Below, piece by piece: positions 1-11,553 of a stretch of DNA of 64,000 bases. Each line of letters opens with the position of its first letter. Position 1 is the first letter of the stretch. The notes beneath the pieces were generated by a model. It was not told the origin of the DNA, made no database searches, and saw only the letters and a list, made by a program, of their open reading frames with translations. The stretch spans positions 5,524,845 through 5,588,844 of the forward strand of contig SMSO01000014.1 of assembly GCA_004764695.1 (NCBI GenBank), read 5' to 3'. The DNA comes from Schizochytrium sp. TIO01 (lineage: Eukaryota > Sar > Bigyra > Thraustochytrida > Thraustochytriidae). The translations under genes were made by a program, and so were the position numbers.

Positions 1-2
1 GG

Positions 3-3000
3 ACCGAGGTATCTCGCAAGTGTGGTACGGAATTTGTGGTGGGTCCCGAGTTTCGCCTCTGTACTCTGCTCGATGCACATCTCATTCCTGTTGCGGAGGA
101 CATCGAAGAGATATGTGACAGTGCTGACAAGCAACTACAAATCCAAAACAAGATTGCTGAAATTGCTGAAGCTTGGCAACTTCGGGAGTTTGAGTTCATT
201 GTTTGGAAGTCTCGCGGTATTTACGTCTTTAAGAATGTAATGCCCATCGTTGAGGATCTTGAGGAGGCACAGATGCAGCTGCAAACCATGCTGACTATGC
301 GCCATGTAGTTCCTTTTCGAGATGAGGCGCAGGCGATGCTCATTACAACATCTGATACCGCTGAAACTCTTGAGCGCTGGATTAAGGTGCAGACCCTTTG
401 GTGCTCGCTGGAAAGTGTATTCTCTGGTGGTGACATCGCGAAGCAGCTGCCGATGGAAGCTAAAAAGTTTCAAAAGATTGATAAGGACTTTGATAAAGTT
501 ATGCGCAAGGCTTTCGACACCAAGAATGTGATTCAGGCATGCCAGAATGATATTCTAAAGCAAAACCTGATCGTTTTTTACAACGAGCTTGAAAAATGCC
601 AAAAGAGTCTTGAAGGCTACCTTGAACAGAAGCGAAACAAGTTCCCTCGCTTCTACTTTGTTTCAAACCCTGTGCTTCTTCAGGTGCTCTCACAAGGCTC
701 TGACCCACTTGCAATCCAACCTTTTTACGAGAAAATTTTTGATTCTATTGACGAGGTGGTTCACGAGAAGGACAATCCACAGAACATCGAGGCATTTTTT
801 TCGCGCCTTGGAACCGATGAAGAACGTATTAGCCTTACAAATCATGTTCAATGCAAGGGTAATATTGAAGATTGGTTGATGGATCTCTTGAATGAGCACC
901 GTAACACAATGAAGGAAATCACACGTGAGTGTGCTGCTCGTGCTAGCTCTATCACGGACCCGAGCCAGCTGCGACCGATTGTTGATGCCCTGCCAGGACA
1001 ATTCGCTCTTCTCGCGCTTCAACTTAACTGGTCCGCAGAGTGTCTTGAGGCACTGCAGGCTTGCAAGCAAAAAAAGACCGCCCTTAAAGATGCAAGCGCC
1101 AAAGCAGGTCAGATCCTTAGTGAGCTTTCTTCCTGGTGTCTCACTGACCTTGGAACGAAAATGACACGTGTGAAGATTGAGAGTCTTGTGACTATTCAGG
1201 TACATCAGCGTGACGTCATTAATGACATCGCAGCGCTTTACAAGGTTAAGAAGATTTCGGATCCTCATGACTTTGAATGGCAGAAGCAATGTAGATTTGA
1301 ATGGCGTCCGGATGGCAAGGATGCCGTTTCAGATCGCGGCTCGCTCTCGATTGGTATCACTGATGTTGAGTTTAACTACTCGTACGAATACCTTGGTTGC
1401 CGTGATCGACTTGTCATTACCCCTCTCACAGACCGTTGCTACATTACACTTGCCCAAGCCCTTGGCATGGGATTTGGTGGCGCACCTGCTGGCCCTGCAG
1501 GAACAGGAAAAACAGAAACAGTCAAAGACATGGGTCGCGCTCTTGGTATTTACGTGATGGTGAGCAACTGCAGCGACCAATTTTCGTATCTCGATTGCGC
1601 TAAGATCTTCAAGGGTCTTTGCCAAGGTGGCCTATGGGGATGTTTCGATGAGTTCAACCGTATTACACTTCCCGTGCTTTCTGTAGTGGCACAGCAGGTG
1701 CTTGCTATTCAAAACGCAAAGAAAGCACATTCCACCTCTTTTATGTTCCCTGGTGATCCAGTACCTTGCCATTTGAACCCTGTTTGTGGCTTCTTCATCA
1801 CTATGAACCCCGGTTACGCGGGTCGCCAAGAGCTTCCTGAAAATCTCAAGTCACTCTTCCGTGGAGTCGCTATGATGGTTCCTGATCGTATGATCATTAT
1901 GAAGGTGAAGCTTTGCAGCGTGGGCTACAGCTCATTTACGACGTTGGCTAAAAAGTTTGCTCAGCTCTACAAGCTCTGCGAGGAGCAGCTTTCTCAGCAA
2001 AAGCACTATGACTTTGGCCTTCGTAATATCTTGAGTGTTTTGCGAACATGCGGCGCAAATAAACGTGATAATTTGGAGAAACCTGAAGAGTATCTAATGT
2101 ACCGCACACTTCGCGATATGAATTTGTCCAAGCTTGTGGCGCAGGATGTGCCACTCTTCCTTTCACTCCTTGCTGACCTATTTCCGAAATGTAAATCACC
2201 TCCGGTGTCTACATATCCGGAGATCGAAAGCGCAATCTCTGAAGTGGCCCTTTCTAAGGGACTCGTGCTCGAAGATGCCTGGGTAAAGAAGGTGGTGCAG
2301 CTCTACGAAACCTACAAGGTTCGTCATGGAATTATGCTATGTGGTCCAACTGGAGGTGGTAAGACTGAGATCTGTAACACACTTGCTGCTGCTCTTTCAG
2401 TTACAACTGGCACAACATACAAATTTGCGCGTATTAACCCCAAGGCGATTCGAGCAGCTGAGATGTATGGTGAAGTAGACAAGGTCTCTGGCGAATGGAC
2501 AACTGGTGTTTTTGCTGCTATCTGGGCAAAAATGAATCATCGCAACAACAAGTTCAACACTTGGCTCATTTGTGATGGTCCAGTTGATGCAATTTGGATC
2601 GAGGATCTTAATACCGTTCTCGATGACAACCGAATTCTTACTTTGGCAAACGGAGACCGTATTCCTATGACTGACCAGAACAAGATCATGTTCGAGGTGG
2701 AATCGCTTAGAAATGCTTCTCCAGCCACGGTTTCCCGAGCTGGCATCATCTACGTCTCCGAGACAGATTTGGATTGGTACGCGGTTGCCAAGTCCTGGAT
2801 GCAGAAGCAGGATCCAGACCATGCTGCTTTTCTCAACACAATGTTTGCAAAATGGATTGGTACTTGGTCTCCAAGTGACCCTGGAGAATTGTACCAAAAG
2901 CTCGAGCGCGCGGAGTTTGATGATGAAGTTATACAGACATCACGTGTTGGTAAGGTTTCAAGTCTTTTAAGTCTCTTATCCTCAATGATGTCATCAGTTA

Positions 3001-6000
3001 AGCTAAGTGATACCGTTGTTGAGATGGAGGAGGAGCTCGAGAAAATGTTTGTCATGTCTCTGATTTGGTCCTTTGGTGGAAATCTAGAGATGGAGGGTCG
3101 TCATAAGTTCGATACTCACCTCCGAACGATTGATCGTGATATGCTTCCTGAGTTAGAAAATAGCGAGGAAACCTCGTTTGATTATGTGTTTGACTTGAGC
3201 TCTCTTACATGGCAATCCTGGGAACCAGAGTCTTGGGAGTATCCTGCTCATGCTTCGCGCCCGTCGAATGCTGACTCTCACACGGAAAGTCTACAGATGA
3301 CAAGCTCCTCAAGCTCTCTCAAGTCAACTGGTGAACCAATGCTGGACTTTTCAAATCTTTTGGTACCCACGCTCGATAGCACGCGCGCATGCTTCTTGCT
3401 CGACAATATGCATCGTCAGCGGCTGCCTATCATGATGGTGGGTGGATCTGGCACTGCAAAAACTTCTACTGCACTCATGTACTTTGCCAAGATTGACCAA
3501 ACTACACGCACCCTCAAGCGCATTAACTTCAGCTCTGCTACCCAGCCCATCGGCCTTCAGAATGCAATTGAGGGAGAGCTTGACAAGCGTGGCGGCAAGA
3601 ACTTTGGCCCCACTGGTGGCAAGAAGATGACAATCTTCCTTGATGACATCTCCATGCCATCAATCAACGAATGGGGGGATCAACCGACCCTGGAGTTTGC
3701 ACGTCAACTTATTGAATTTAACTGCTTCGCCTTCCTTGATAAGGACAAACGTGGTGATATGAAGCATTGCGAGGATCTCCAATATGTTGCTGCAATGGCA
3801 CACCCTGGTGGCGGCCATAACGACATCCCGAATCGTCTGAAGCGACACTTTTTCATCTTCAACATGGTTTTGCCATCCATTACTTCCATCAACAACATCT
3901 ATGGCCAAATGCTTGCCGGGCGTTTTTCGAATGAGGACCACCTATTAAGCCCTGCAGCTCATGATGTTGTTGTCAAGCTCACAGCAGCTACGATTCAAAT
4001 CTGGCAGTGGGCTCAACGTAAATTCCTCCCTACACCACGCAAGTTCCACTATGTGTTTAACATGCGTGACGTGAGTCGAGTATTTCAAGGTATCCTCCTT
4101 TGTCCTAAGGAGACAGTCCTAAAGTGCGGCATCACATCCCCCAGTGAGGATCAAGCACTTACGTTGGTAAAGCTGTGGAAGCATGAGTGTGAGCGCGTGT
4201 TCTGTGATAAGCTTGTTGACCAAACAGACAAGCTTCGTTATCTCGAACATGTTGCAATTGTACTTCAGGACAATTTTGGTGAGGCTCTTGCAACCAAGGC
4301 AGCAATTCGCAGTGATTTACAAGATTCGCAACTGCTGCAACAGACGCATCATGAGACCATGAGTAGTGCTGGAAGTACAGTAGGTGATACAGATGACTTT
4401 GACGCAGCTTCTAAAATGGACAATAGCTTAGGCATTGAAATTGTGAAGAAGTCAGCCGAACCCTTTGTCAATTTCCTGCGCGATGATATACTCGATCGGG
4501 ATGGAGATATCCTTGAAAAGGCTCCAAAGGTCTACGAACACGGTGGGCGCCTGTCTTCCATTCGCGAGCGCGTGGCTGAGTTTATGCACAAGCAGAACAC
4601 TGAGCAGCCCTCGAAGGCTCTCAAACTTGTTTTGTTTGATGATGCTCTGAACAACCTTTTGCGCATTTCCCGCATCATTAACATGCCAAGAGGCTCGGCA
4701 CTCTTGGTTGGTGTTGGAGGCAGTGGTAAGCAGAGCTTGACCAAACTTGCTTCATACATTGCAGGATACGATCTGTTTAAGATCCGTCCAACCAAGACGT
4801 ATAATGTAAACTCGCTGCTTGAAGACTTACGTGTTCTTTACCGAATTGCCGGCCAGGAGCGTCGAGATGTGACGTTCTTGTTTACAGATCAGGACATCAA
4901 GGAGGAATCATTTCTCGAGGTACTCAATACCTTGCTCATGACTGGAGAAATTCCGGGACTCTTTTCTAAGGAGGATATGATCGGTCTTACTGCTGATCTT
5001 GAACAACATGCCTTACGCGAGCGTGGCCCCGAATTCGAGGTTACACCTGCAAGTTTAAGGCAGTTCTTCTTTGATAGCTGCCGCGATCGCTTACACGTGG
5101 TATTATGCATGTCCCCCGTTAATGTTCGTTTTGCCGAGCGTGCTCGCAAGTTCCCTGGGTTGATCAATTGCTGTACAATCAACTGGTTCCTGCGTTGGCC
5201 CGAGGCAGCACTAAAAGACGTTGCAAAGGGTCTCATTGGAACTTACCACCCTGGTAAGCATGGTATGTACCTCCGTGCTGAAGATGGATCAACACAGGAT
5301 GACCCTGCTGTACGCTCTAGTCTGATAATGTTTATGGGCTCGGTCCATCGGATTGTTGTGGATTCTTGTACTGAGTATGAGAAAAAGATGCGTCGGCAAG
5401 TATATCAAACGCCCAAATCCTATTTGTCGTTCATTGACACCTTCAAGGTTCAATATGAGGCTAAGCTTGCCAAGCTCCAAGAAAAGGAGGAGCGTATTAG
5501 CCTTGGTCTCGAAAAGCTAATTCAAGGTGCCGCAGATGTTGAAGAACTCAAGCTTGTGCTTGCGCGCGAGCAAGAGAAGCTTATGAAAGCCACCAAGGAA
5601 ACCAACCGCATGATTGGTGATCTCGAAACAAAGAGTCTTGAAGCAAAGAAGGAGCAGGATAAGGTAAATGTCATTAAAGCTGATTGCGAAGAGGACGCAG
5701 CACGTATTAAACTTGAAAAAGAGGCCTGCGAGCATGATCTTGCGCAGGCACAACCATTCCTTGACCAAGCCGAGAGTGCTATCAAGTCAATCAAGCCTGC
5801 ACACATCAATGAAGTGAAGAAGTTGGCTAAACCAAGTGACATTATTAAACTTGTCTTCGACGGTGTCCTGATTCTCTTCAAGGCCAAGCTGAACCCTGTC
5901 AAGGAGTGCACGTTGACTGTGAAGAAGCAACAAATATCTTTTGTTGAGCCTTCTTATACCAATGCACAGAAGATGATGGGCAGTGCATCCTTCCTGAAGG

Positions 6001-9000
6001 ACCTTCTCGAATTTTCCAAGTCTGGAAAAGATTTGATCAACGACGAGACGATCGAGTTCATGACACCTTACATTGAACTGGATAACTTCACCCCTACCGT
6101 AGCAAAAACTGCTTCTGCAGCTGCAGAGGGTCTTTGCACCTGGGTTCGCGCGATGAAGTCGTATCACGAGGCGTCTAAAATTGTTAAGCCTAAGCTTGAG
6201 GCCCTTTCTGTGGCCTCTTCTGAGCTGGAGACTGCGCAAACTAATCTTGATGCTGCTTCACAACGTTTAGAGGCATGCAAGCAAACTCTGCATGAGCTCC
6301 AGGAGACTTTCAATATCAAACTCCGTGAGAAGGCCAATATTGAGGAAGGCGCCAAGGTGCTTCAGAAGAAGATGACTCAGGCTGCATCCTTAATCAATGG
6401 TCTTGCAAATGAGCGCCGTCGTTGGAGCGAAGACAAAGCCATGTTTGCTGCCCAGAAGCGCCGCTTGGTCGGAGATGTTGCAGTATCATGTGCGTTTGTT
6501 TCATATTGCGGCGCCTTTAACCAAGAATTCCGTGAGGAACTTGTTCAACGCAAGTTAGTTCGCGAGGCTTCGTCCCTTGGCGTCCCTGTGTCGACGGAGG
6601 TAAATCCGATTTCGTTCCTTGTAGATGCAGCTACTGTTGGAGATTGGAGCCTGGATGGATTACCTTCAGATCCATTGAGTGTCCAAAACGGTATCCTTGT
6701 AACACAGAGCTCAAGATATCCACTATTGATCGATCCTCAAGGTCAAGCTCTGAACTGGCTCGTACGTATGGAGACAAGAGCAAACCGCATGCCCAGCTTT
6801 GGGGTGGTGCAAATGAACTCGCCCAAGCTGCGCGAGCACCTCGAGATGGCCATGAGTGAAGGCCTTGCTTTCATCGTAGCTGGTGTCGAAGAAGAACTTG
6901 ATCCAATGCTTGATCCTGTTTTAGAAAAACAGGTTGTACGCAAGGGAAAGAGCCTCTATATTAATGTGGCTGATAAGGCGTGCGCATACCACCCTGCATT
7001 TAAGGCATTCTTCGTTTCACGCCTTCCAAACCCCCACTTTAGCCCCGAATTGCAAGCAAAGACGACGGTGGTGGACTTTACTGTAACTCTCAAGGGTCTG
7101 GAAGACCAGCTTCTTGACATTGTCATTGGCCGGGAACAGAAGGCTTTGCAAGATCAGCTCGAACAAGTCATTGAAGATGTAGCAGTGAATACAAAGCTTC
7201 TCATGTCTGAGAACGACAAGCTACTTTATAAGCTCACCTCGAACTCTGGCAGTCTGCTTGATGATGAGGAACTCGTTACAGTTTTGAAAAAGGTCAAAGA
7301 GACAGCTGAGACTGTAACAGCAAAGTTACGAGACGCAGAAGAAACTCGGGTGTCCATTAATGAAAAGAGAGAGCAATACCGCCCCGTCGCCACACGTGGT
7401 GCAGTTCTCTACTTTAGTATTGTTGAATGCTCAGCTCTAAACTGCATGTATCAAACAAGTCTGCAGCAGTTCAATGGCCTGTTCTTAAAGTCTACACTAG
7501 AGGAATACGCACCACGCAATGCTTCTGTACACAAGCGTGTCAACAACATTATCGAAGCCTTGACATACTTGACATACCGCTACATTAATCGTGGGTTCTA
7601 TGAGAAAGATAAGTTGACTTTTGTCCTTGTTGTGACAATGAAAGTACTTCTTGTAGCTGGTGAATTGACTTCTCGGGACATGTTTGCATTCTTTCGAGGA
7701 GCTTCTGCCGTTGATTCGGAGAAGCTTGCAAAGAAGAAGCCTGCATGGATTCCAGAGCCCACCTGGATGAGTGTCAATGCACTGGCTCAGCTGGTTCCCT
7801 TCTTTCGGACATTGCCCGAGGATATTGTCAAGAGTGAACCAATGTGGAAGATGTGGTTTGAGAATCCTCGGCCCGAAACCCTCACTGTCCCAGATTACGA
7901 AGACCGATTTGAGGCAAGTAGCTTGGGTGCAGGTCCTTGGAATAAACTACAGATCATTCGTGCAATGCGAGTAGATCGTATGACCCAAGCAGTTCGTAAC
8001 TTCATCCGTGCTGTCCCTGCTATGGGAGCACGCTATGTTGATCCCGTCACGGATACCATTGAAACCGTGTATGACGACTCTGACTACACTACACCTATTA
8101 TTTACCTTCTCAGTGTTGGTGCAGATCCAACAGATGCAATCCAGCAGATTGGTGCAAAGAAGAAGCGCCCTGTAAGCGCTGTTTCCATGGGCCAAGGCCA
8201 AGAGCCTGTGGCACTGAAGGCTCTTGACAGTGCTATGCGCTCTGGCGGCTGGGCACTCTTGCAAAATTGTGATCTTGGCCTGAACTTCATGTCCAGTTTG
8301 GAAGAGACTCTTAAGACAATGTGGGCAAAGTCTTGGGACGACCAGGATGCTCTTCGTGCAAGCCGTGTTTTTCTCACCGCAGCTCCTAATGAGCATTTTC
8401 CTCTTGGTATTCTGCAAATGGGCATCAAGGTCACTAACGAGGCCCCGAACGGCATTCGTGCTGGAATGCTTCGTGCCTTCTCAACCTTGGTTGATCAGGA
8501 TCGTATCGACAGAGTTGATGCTCCTGTATGGCGTCAACTATTGTATACTCTTTGCTTTTTGCACTGTACAATGGCTGAACGTCGCAAGTTTGGCCCGCTC
8601 GGCTGGTCTGTGCCCTATGAGTTTTCTGCGGGCGATTTGGTGGCTTCTGTTGGTTATCTCGAAAAGGCTCTTTATGCTTCCTCTACAACTAGTGTCGCAT
8701 GGCCTGCACTCGCATACATTGTTGGTGAGTGCGTGTATGGTGGCAAGATTACTGACGGTCTTGACCGTCGTCTCATGACTACCTACGCTACAGCGTGGCT
8801 TAATGAGCGGGTTTTGTCTGCTGACTTCCGTTTCAACGAGACTGATGTCGTTGAGGATAACTTCAACTACTCGGTTTGCGACAAGCAGGAACATGCGGAC
8901 TATCTCCGTCACATTCAGGCTCTTCCTGAAGAGGAATCAGCCGGCGTGTTTGGGCTTCATCCAAACGCAGAACTAAAACACCGCCTATTAGCGGCGGGTC

Positions 9001-9941
9001 ACTTAATCGATGCTGTAGCCTCTACACAGCCAGGTATGGGATCAGTTGCTACGGCTGGTTCAGGATCAGTGGAAGAAGCCACCAAGGACCGCTGCAACGA
9101 GCTTCTTGGGTCCATGCCGAACGCTGACTTCTCTATGGAGATTGTTACATCAATCATCAATGAGAAGCGTGGTGGCTTTTCCGAGCCTCTCAATGTCGTT
9201 CTTTCACAGGAATGCTCTCTTCTTCAGCGCGTGGTTGACATGGCTCGCTACGATCTTGTGCAGTTGGTGCAAGCTGTCGATGGAGAAATTACATTGACAG
9301 AGACTTTGGCAACTGCAATGCAGGCCGTAAGAAATGGATCTGTACCTCGTCACTGGCTATACACTGTTGCGGGCGATTTGCGTTCCTGGATGGCAACCTC
9401 AATTACTTCATGGTTTGAGACCTTGAGCAGTCGCCATCACCAGCTTAGCGTTTGGCTAAATAATGGCCAGCCTGCCAGCTTCTGGCTTGCTGGCTTGCAA
9501 AATAAAAAGGCATTTATCACTGCAACGCTGCAAGCGGTTGCAAGGGCACATCGGGATGAAGAGTGGGCCCTTGATGACGTGGTAGTGTACGCAGAAGTAT
9601 CTGACATCGCTTCATCAGATGCCGCCAAGGCCCCGCCGAAGGAAGGCGTATTTGTCCACGGCCTCTTTTTGGAGGGTGCACGCTGGGCAAAGTCTGGCTT
9701 GACAGAATCTGAGCCTAAACAGCTATTTGCTCCCATGCCTCTAGTTTACCTCACGGCTACCACTGTAGCACAGAAAATGGCTGCACGTGCAAGTACGGCT
9801 GTGTATGAGTGCCCCCTTTACACGTACCCTCGCCGCACAGGCCAACATCTCGTTACTATTATCGACCTTCCAGCAGGTGCCGCATCTCCTGAACACTGGA
9901 TTCTTCGTGGCGTTGCGCTCCTCTGTAACCAAGATGTCTAA
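3..9941 (+). CDS. Axonemal dynein heavy chain, 5'-truncated by window edge
   Basis: Motor subunit of a flagellar dynein, which uses ATP hydrolysis to slide axonemal microtubules. The frame is open from base 3 to the TAA at 9939-9941 (about 3,312 residues, no introns). Full-length axonemal chains are near 4,500 residues, so roughly the first 1,200 (tail and start of the linker) lie outside. Visible in order: linker; AAA1 with P-loop GPAGTGKTET (1491-1520) and CFDEFNRI; AAA2 with GPTGGGKTE (from 2343); AAA3 with GGSGTAKTS (from 3441); AAA4 with GVGGSGKQS (from 4710); the coiled-coil stalk and microtubule-binding tip (about 5450-6450); AAA5, AAA6 and the C-terminal domain ending in an HWILRGVALLC block. 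The TAKT form of AAA3 and the AAA5 region resemble outer-arm gamma-type (DNAH5/8-like) chains; that subfamily call is inference. Confidence 0.95.
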   Translation, partial: TEVSRKCGTEFVVGPEFRLCTLLDAHLIPVAEDIEEICDSADKQLQIQNKIAEIAEAWQLREFEFIVWKSRGIYVFKNVMPIVEDLEEAQMQLQTMLTMRHVVPFRDEAQAMLITTSDTAETLERWIKVQTLWCSLESVFSGGDIAKQLPMEAKKFQKIDKDFDKVMRKAFDTKNVIQACQNDILKQNLIVFYNELEKCQKSLEGYLEQKRNKFPRFYFVSNPVLLQVLSQGSDPLAIQPFYEKIFDSIDEVVHEKDNPQNIEAFFSRLGTDEERISLTNHVQCKGNIEDWLMDLLNEHRNTMKEITRECAARASSITDPSQLRPIVDALPGQFALLALQLNWSAECLEALQACKQKKTALKDASAKAGQILSELSSWCLTDLGTKMTRVKIESLVTIQVHQRDVINDIAALYKVKKISDPHDFEWQKQCRFEWRPDGKDAVSDRGSLSIGITDVEFNYSYEYLGCRDRLVITPLTDRCYITLAQALGMGFGGAPAGPAGTGKTETVKDMGRALGIYVMVSNCSDQFSYLDCAKIFKGLCQGGLWGCFDEFNRITLPVLSVVAQQVLAIQNAKKAHSTSFMFPGDPVPCHLNPVCGFFITMNPGYAGRQELPENLKSLFRGVAMMVPDRMIIMKVKLCSVGYSSFTTLAKKFAQLYKLCEEQLSQQKHYDFGLRNILSVLRTCGANKRDNLEKPEEYLMYRTLRDMNLSKLVAQDVPLFLSLLADLFPKCKSPPVSTYPEIESAISEVALSKGLVLEDAWVKKVVQLYETYKVRHGIMLCGPTGGGKTEICNTLAAALSVTTGTTYKFARINPKAIRAAEMYGEVDKVSGEWTTGVFAAIWAKMNHRNNKFNTWLICDGPVDAIWIEDLNTVLDDNRILTLANGDRIPMTDQNKIMFEVESLRNASPATVSRAGIIYVSETDLDWYAVAKSWMQKQDPDHAAFLNTMFAKWIGTWSPSDPGELYQKLERAEFDDEVIQTSRVGKVSSLLSLLSSMMSSVKLSDTVVEMEEELEKMFVMSLIWSFGGNLEMEGRHKFDTHLRTIDRDMLPELENSEETSFDYVFDLSSLTWQSWEPESWEYPAHASRPSNADSHTESLQMTSSSSSLKSTGEPMLDFSNLLVPTLDSTRACFLLDNMHRQRLPIMMVGGSGTAKTSTALMYFAKIDQTTRTLKRINFSSATQPIGLQNAIEGELDKRGGKNFGPTGGKKMTIFLDDISMPSINEWGDQPTLEFARQLIEFNCFAFLDKDKRGDMKHCEDLQYVAAMAHPGGGHNDIPNRLKRHFFIFNMVLPSITSINNIYGQMLAGRFSNEDHLLSPAAHDVVVKLTAATIQIWQWAQRKFLPTPRKFHYVFNMRDVSRVFQGILLCPKETVLKCGITSPSEDQALTLVKLWKHECERVFCDKLVDQTDKLRYLEHVAIVLQDNFGEALATKAAIRSDLQDSQLLQQTHHETMSSAGSTVGDTDDFDAASKMDNSLGIEIVKKSAEPFVNFLRDDILDRDGDILEKAPKVYEHGGRLSSIRERVAEFMHKQNTEQPSKALKLVLFDDALNNLLRISRIINMPRGSALLVGVGGSGKQSLTKLASYIAGYDLFKIRPTKTYNVNSLLEDLRVLYRIAGQERRDVTFLFTDQDIKEESFLEVLNTLLMTGEIPGLFSKEDMIGLTADLEQHALRERGPEFEVTPASLRQFFFDSCRDRLHVVLCMSPVNVRFAERARKFPGLINCCTINWFLRWPEAALKDVAKGLIGTYHPGKHGMYLRAEDGSTQDDPAVRSSLIMFMGSVHRIVVDSCTEYEKKMRRQVYQTPKSYLSFIDTFKVQYEAKLAKLQEKEERISLGLEKLIQGAADVEELKLVLAREQEKLMKATKETNRMIGDLETKSLEAKKEQDKVNVIKADCEEDAARIKLEKEACEHDLAQAQPFLDQAESAIKSIKPAHINEVKKLAKPSDIIKLVFDGVLILFKAKLNPVKECTLTVKKQQISFVEPSYTNAQKMMGSASFLKDLLEFSKSGKDLINDETIEFMTPYIELDNFTPTVAKTASAAAEGLCTWVRAMKSYHEASKIVKPKLEALSVASSELETAQTNLDAASQRLEACKQTLHELQETFNIKLREKANIEEGAKVLQKKMTQAASLINGLANERRRWSEDKAMFAAQKRRLVGDVAVSCAFVSYCGAFNQEFREELVQRKLVREASSLGVPVSTEVNPISFLVDAATVGDWSLDGLPSDPLSVQNGILVTQSSRYPLLIDPQGQALNWLVRMETRANRMPSFGVVQMNSPKLREHLEMAMSEGLAFIVAGVEEELDPMLDPVLEKQVVRKGKSLYINVADKACAYHPAFKAFFVSRLPNPHFSPELQAKTTVVDFTVTLKGLEDQLLDIVIGREQKALQDQLEQVIEDVAVNTKLLMSENDKLLYKLTSNSGSLLDDEELVTVLKKVKETAETVTAKLRDAEETRVSINEKREQYRPVATRGAVLYFSIVECSALNCMYQTSLQQFNGLFLKSTLEEYAPRNASVHKRVNNIIEALTYLTYRYINRGFYEKDKLTFVLVVTMKVLLVAGELTSRDMFAFFRGASAVDSEKLAKKKPAWIPEPTWMSVNALAQLVPFFRTLPEDIVKSEPMWKMWFENPRPETLTVPDYEDRFEASSLGAGPWNKLQIIRAMRVDRMTQAVRNFIRAVPAMGARYVDPVTDTIETVYDDSDYTTPIIYLLSVGADPTDAIQQIGAKKKRPVSAVSMGQGQEPVALKALDSAMRSGGWALLQNCDLGLNFMSSLEETLKTMWAKSWDDQDALRASRVFLTAAPNEHFPLGILQMGIKVTNEAPNGIRAGMLRAFSTLVDQDRIDRVDAPVWRQLLYTLCFLHCTMAERRKFGPLGWSVPYEFSAGDLVASVGYLEKALYASSTTSVAWPALAYIVGECVYGGKITDGLDRRLMTTYATAWLNERVLSADFRFNETDVVEDNFNYSVCDKQEHADYLRHIQALPEEESAGVFGLHPNAELKHRLLAAGHLIDAVASTQPGMGSVATAGSGSVEEATKDRCNELLGSMPNADFSMEIVTSIINEKRGGFSEPLNVVLSQECSLLQRVVDMARYDLVQLVQAVDGEITLTETLATAMQAVRNGSVPRHWLYTVAGDLRSWMATSITSWFETLSSRHHQLSVWLNNGQPASFWLAGLQNKKAFITATLQAVARAHRDEEWALDDVVVYAEVSDIASSDAAKAPPKEGVFVHGLFLEGARWAKSGLTESEPKQLFAPMPLVYLTATTVAQKMAARASTAVYECPLYTYPRRTGQHLVTIIDLPAGAASPEHWILRGVALLCNQDV

Positions 9942-11553
9942 ATAGTTCAGGTTGCACGAATATTTTATAGATTGAAAAAGAAAAGAACAACAATTAATTA
10001 AAAATAAAGAATTGAACAATCTTATCAACTCTCCAGCGACTAGTATTGATCATGTCCGCTCAATGGTGAACACTGTAGTTTTAGAAATCTTATTGAAGAA
10101 CCCATTTAAAACTTCAAGTTAAAAGTGAATGAATGCATCTGGTAAGATTGTTATTCGTCCAGCCAATGTCCTTCGGTCCAGCGCAAGTATTCGGAAAGTT
10201 CAGCTGCTGGTTGCGTTCTAAACATTGAGTACATGGCACATCAGCCGACCTCAATAGTTCCGTCGACTCCAACCACTTCGTTGCTCCTTGCGTTTATAAT
10301 GTAGCTGATGAAGTATTAGGGTAGGCATTGTTTTTAATTCGCAATAGCTCGCCTGTTGCAATAGCTCGCCTGTTGATTGCTAAGGCGTCGCAATATGTTG
10401 CAATATCGCTAGGTGTGCACTGACATTTCGTGGCATTGAATGTCTCGCGTGCAGAATGCCTCAGTCATCATAATAGAATTACAAAGCAGGACTGCACTAC
10501 TTCACGCCCTAAAGTCATCCTTGTCATCGACTCGTTGATGTAGATGTACTTTCTAGTTAAAAAAACCAACAAGATCATGGTGGCTCGTCACTGCTTGCTC
10601 GAAAGTACCGACTGATTCCTCATGTCGAACTGGTGTGAACGAGACATCATAGACACCATGACAGAGATGCATCTTAAATACGATTGGCCTACTTGAATCC
10701 TTGCTGGCTGGCAGGTTGAGATCTTCTAGGTTTATGGAAAGATCCTTCTCAGAAGTTCATGGGATTCACACAACTTGAAGGCGTCAACCCTCTGACTAAG
10801 AAAGTTGACTCGAGTCTTCCTCGTGCAGGGAAGTAAGTACCTTATCATCCTTCTGTGCCAGAGATGCCTCGCCTAAACTATGTGGAGTAAATAAAATCCA
10901 AAGCCTACCCACAGCTCAATACCGGAACCTTCGTGAAGTACCCAGTTTGCGCACAATCGTGGCACGTGTTCATAGTGGACAATAAGGAACGCAATGGCCT
11001 CTCCTCTCCTTCGAATGGCCTACAGTTAACCACAGCCCAGACAAGCGACAGAGGGGCCTGCATAATTTAACACCACAGCTATCCTGTTGTGAGGAGGAGC
11101 AACTTCCATCAGCAATTTCGCCCTCTCAGGGCCCTCCCAGTGTGTGTAAGCGGAGTTCCTCCTTGTGGAAGGGGGCGCACATTAAATGCACCCACTTTCA
11201 GCAGAGGCGATTTTGAATAGTAAGAAGGTACTATTGCATATTTTTGAAGTTGAAAGAGCGCGAAATTCAAATTCAAATTCAAATTCAAATTCAAATTCAA
11301 ATTCAAATTGAAACTCGAGGCCAGATTAGAATCAATCGTTGAATTGGATTCCCTCACTGCTTGGTTGGGGGTTCGACCAAGTCAGATCCACCGTCACAGC
11401 TCGAAGGCCGCTGCTGCCGCGATGAGGCAGGTGCGATGCCAAGATGGCGCGGGCGCTGGCCGCGACGATGCGGCTTCAGAAAGTAGAGCTGGCGCTGGAG
11501 TTGGGCGGAGAAGGCGGAGACGGAGGACGGCGAGCCTTCCGGAGAGCGTGAAG
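9942..11553. other. Intergenic, between dynein and polycystin-like gene
   Basis: Contains the dynein 3' flank (AT-rich, AATTAATTAAAAATAAAG near 9993), no long reading frame, and the promoter and 5' leader of the next gene. Only very short frames are seen, such as a 24-codon one at about 10623. A hexamer repeat lies at 11263-11310. No tRNA-like fold was recognised. Confidence 0.5.
11263..11310. repeat. (AAATTC)n hexanucleotide tandem repeat
   Basis: Seven perfect AAATTC units followed by one AAATTG, about 240 bases upstream of the probable start of the polycystin-like gene. It probably lies in the promoter or 5' leader. Confidence 0.9.
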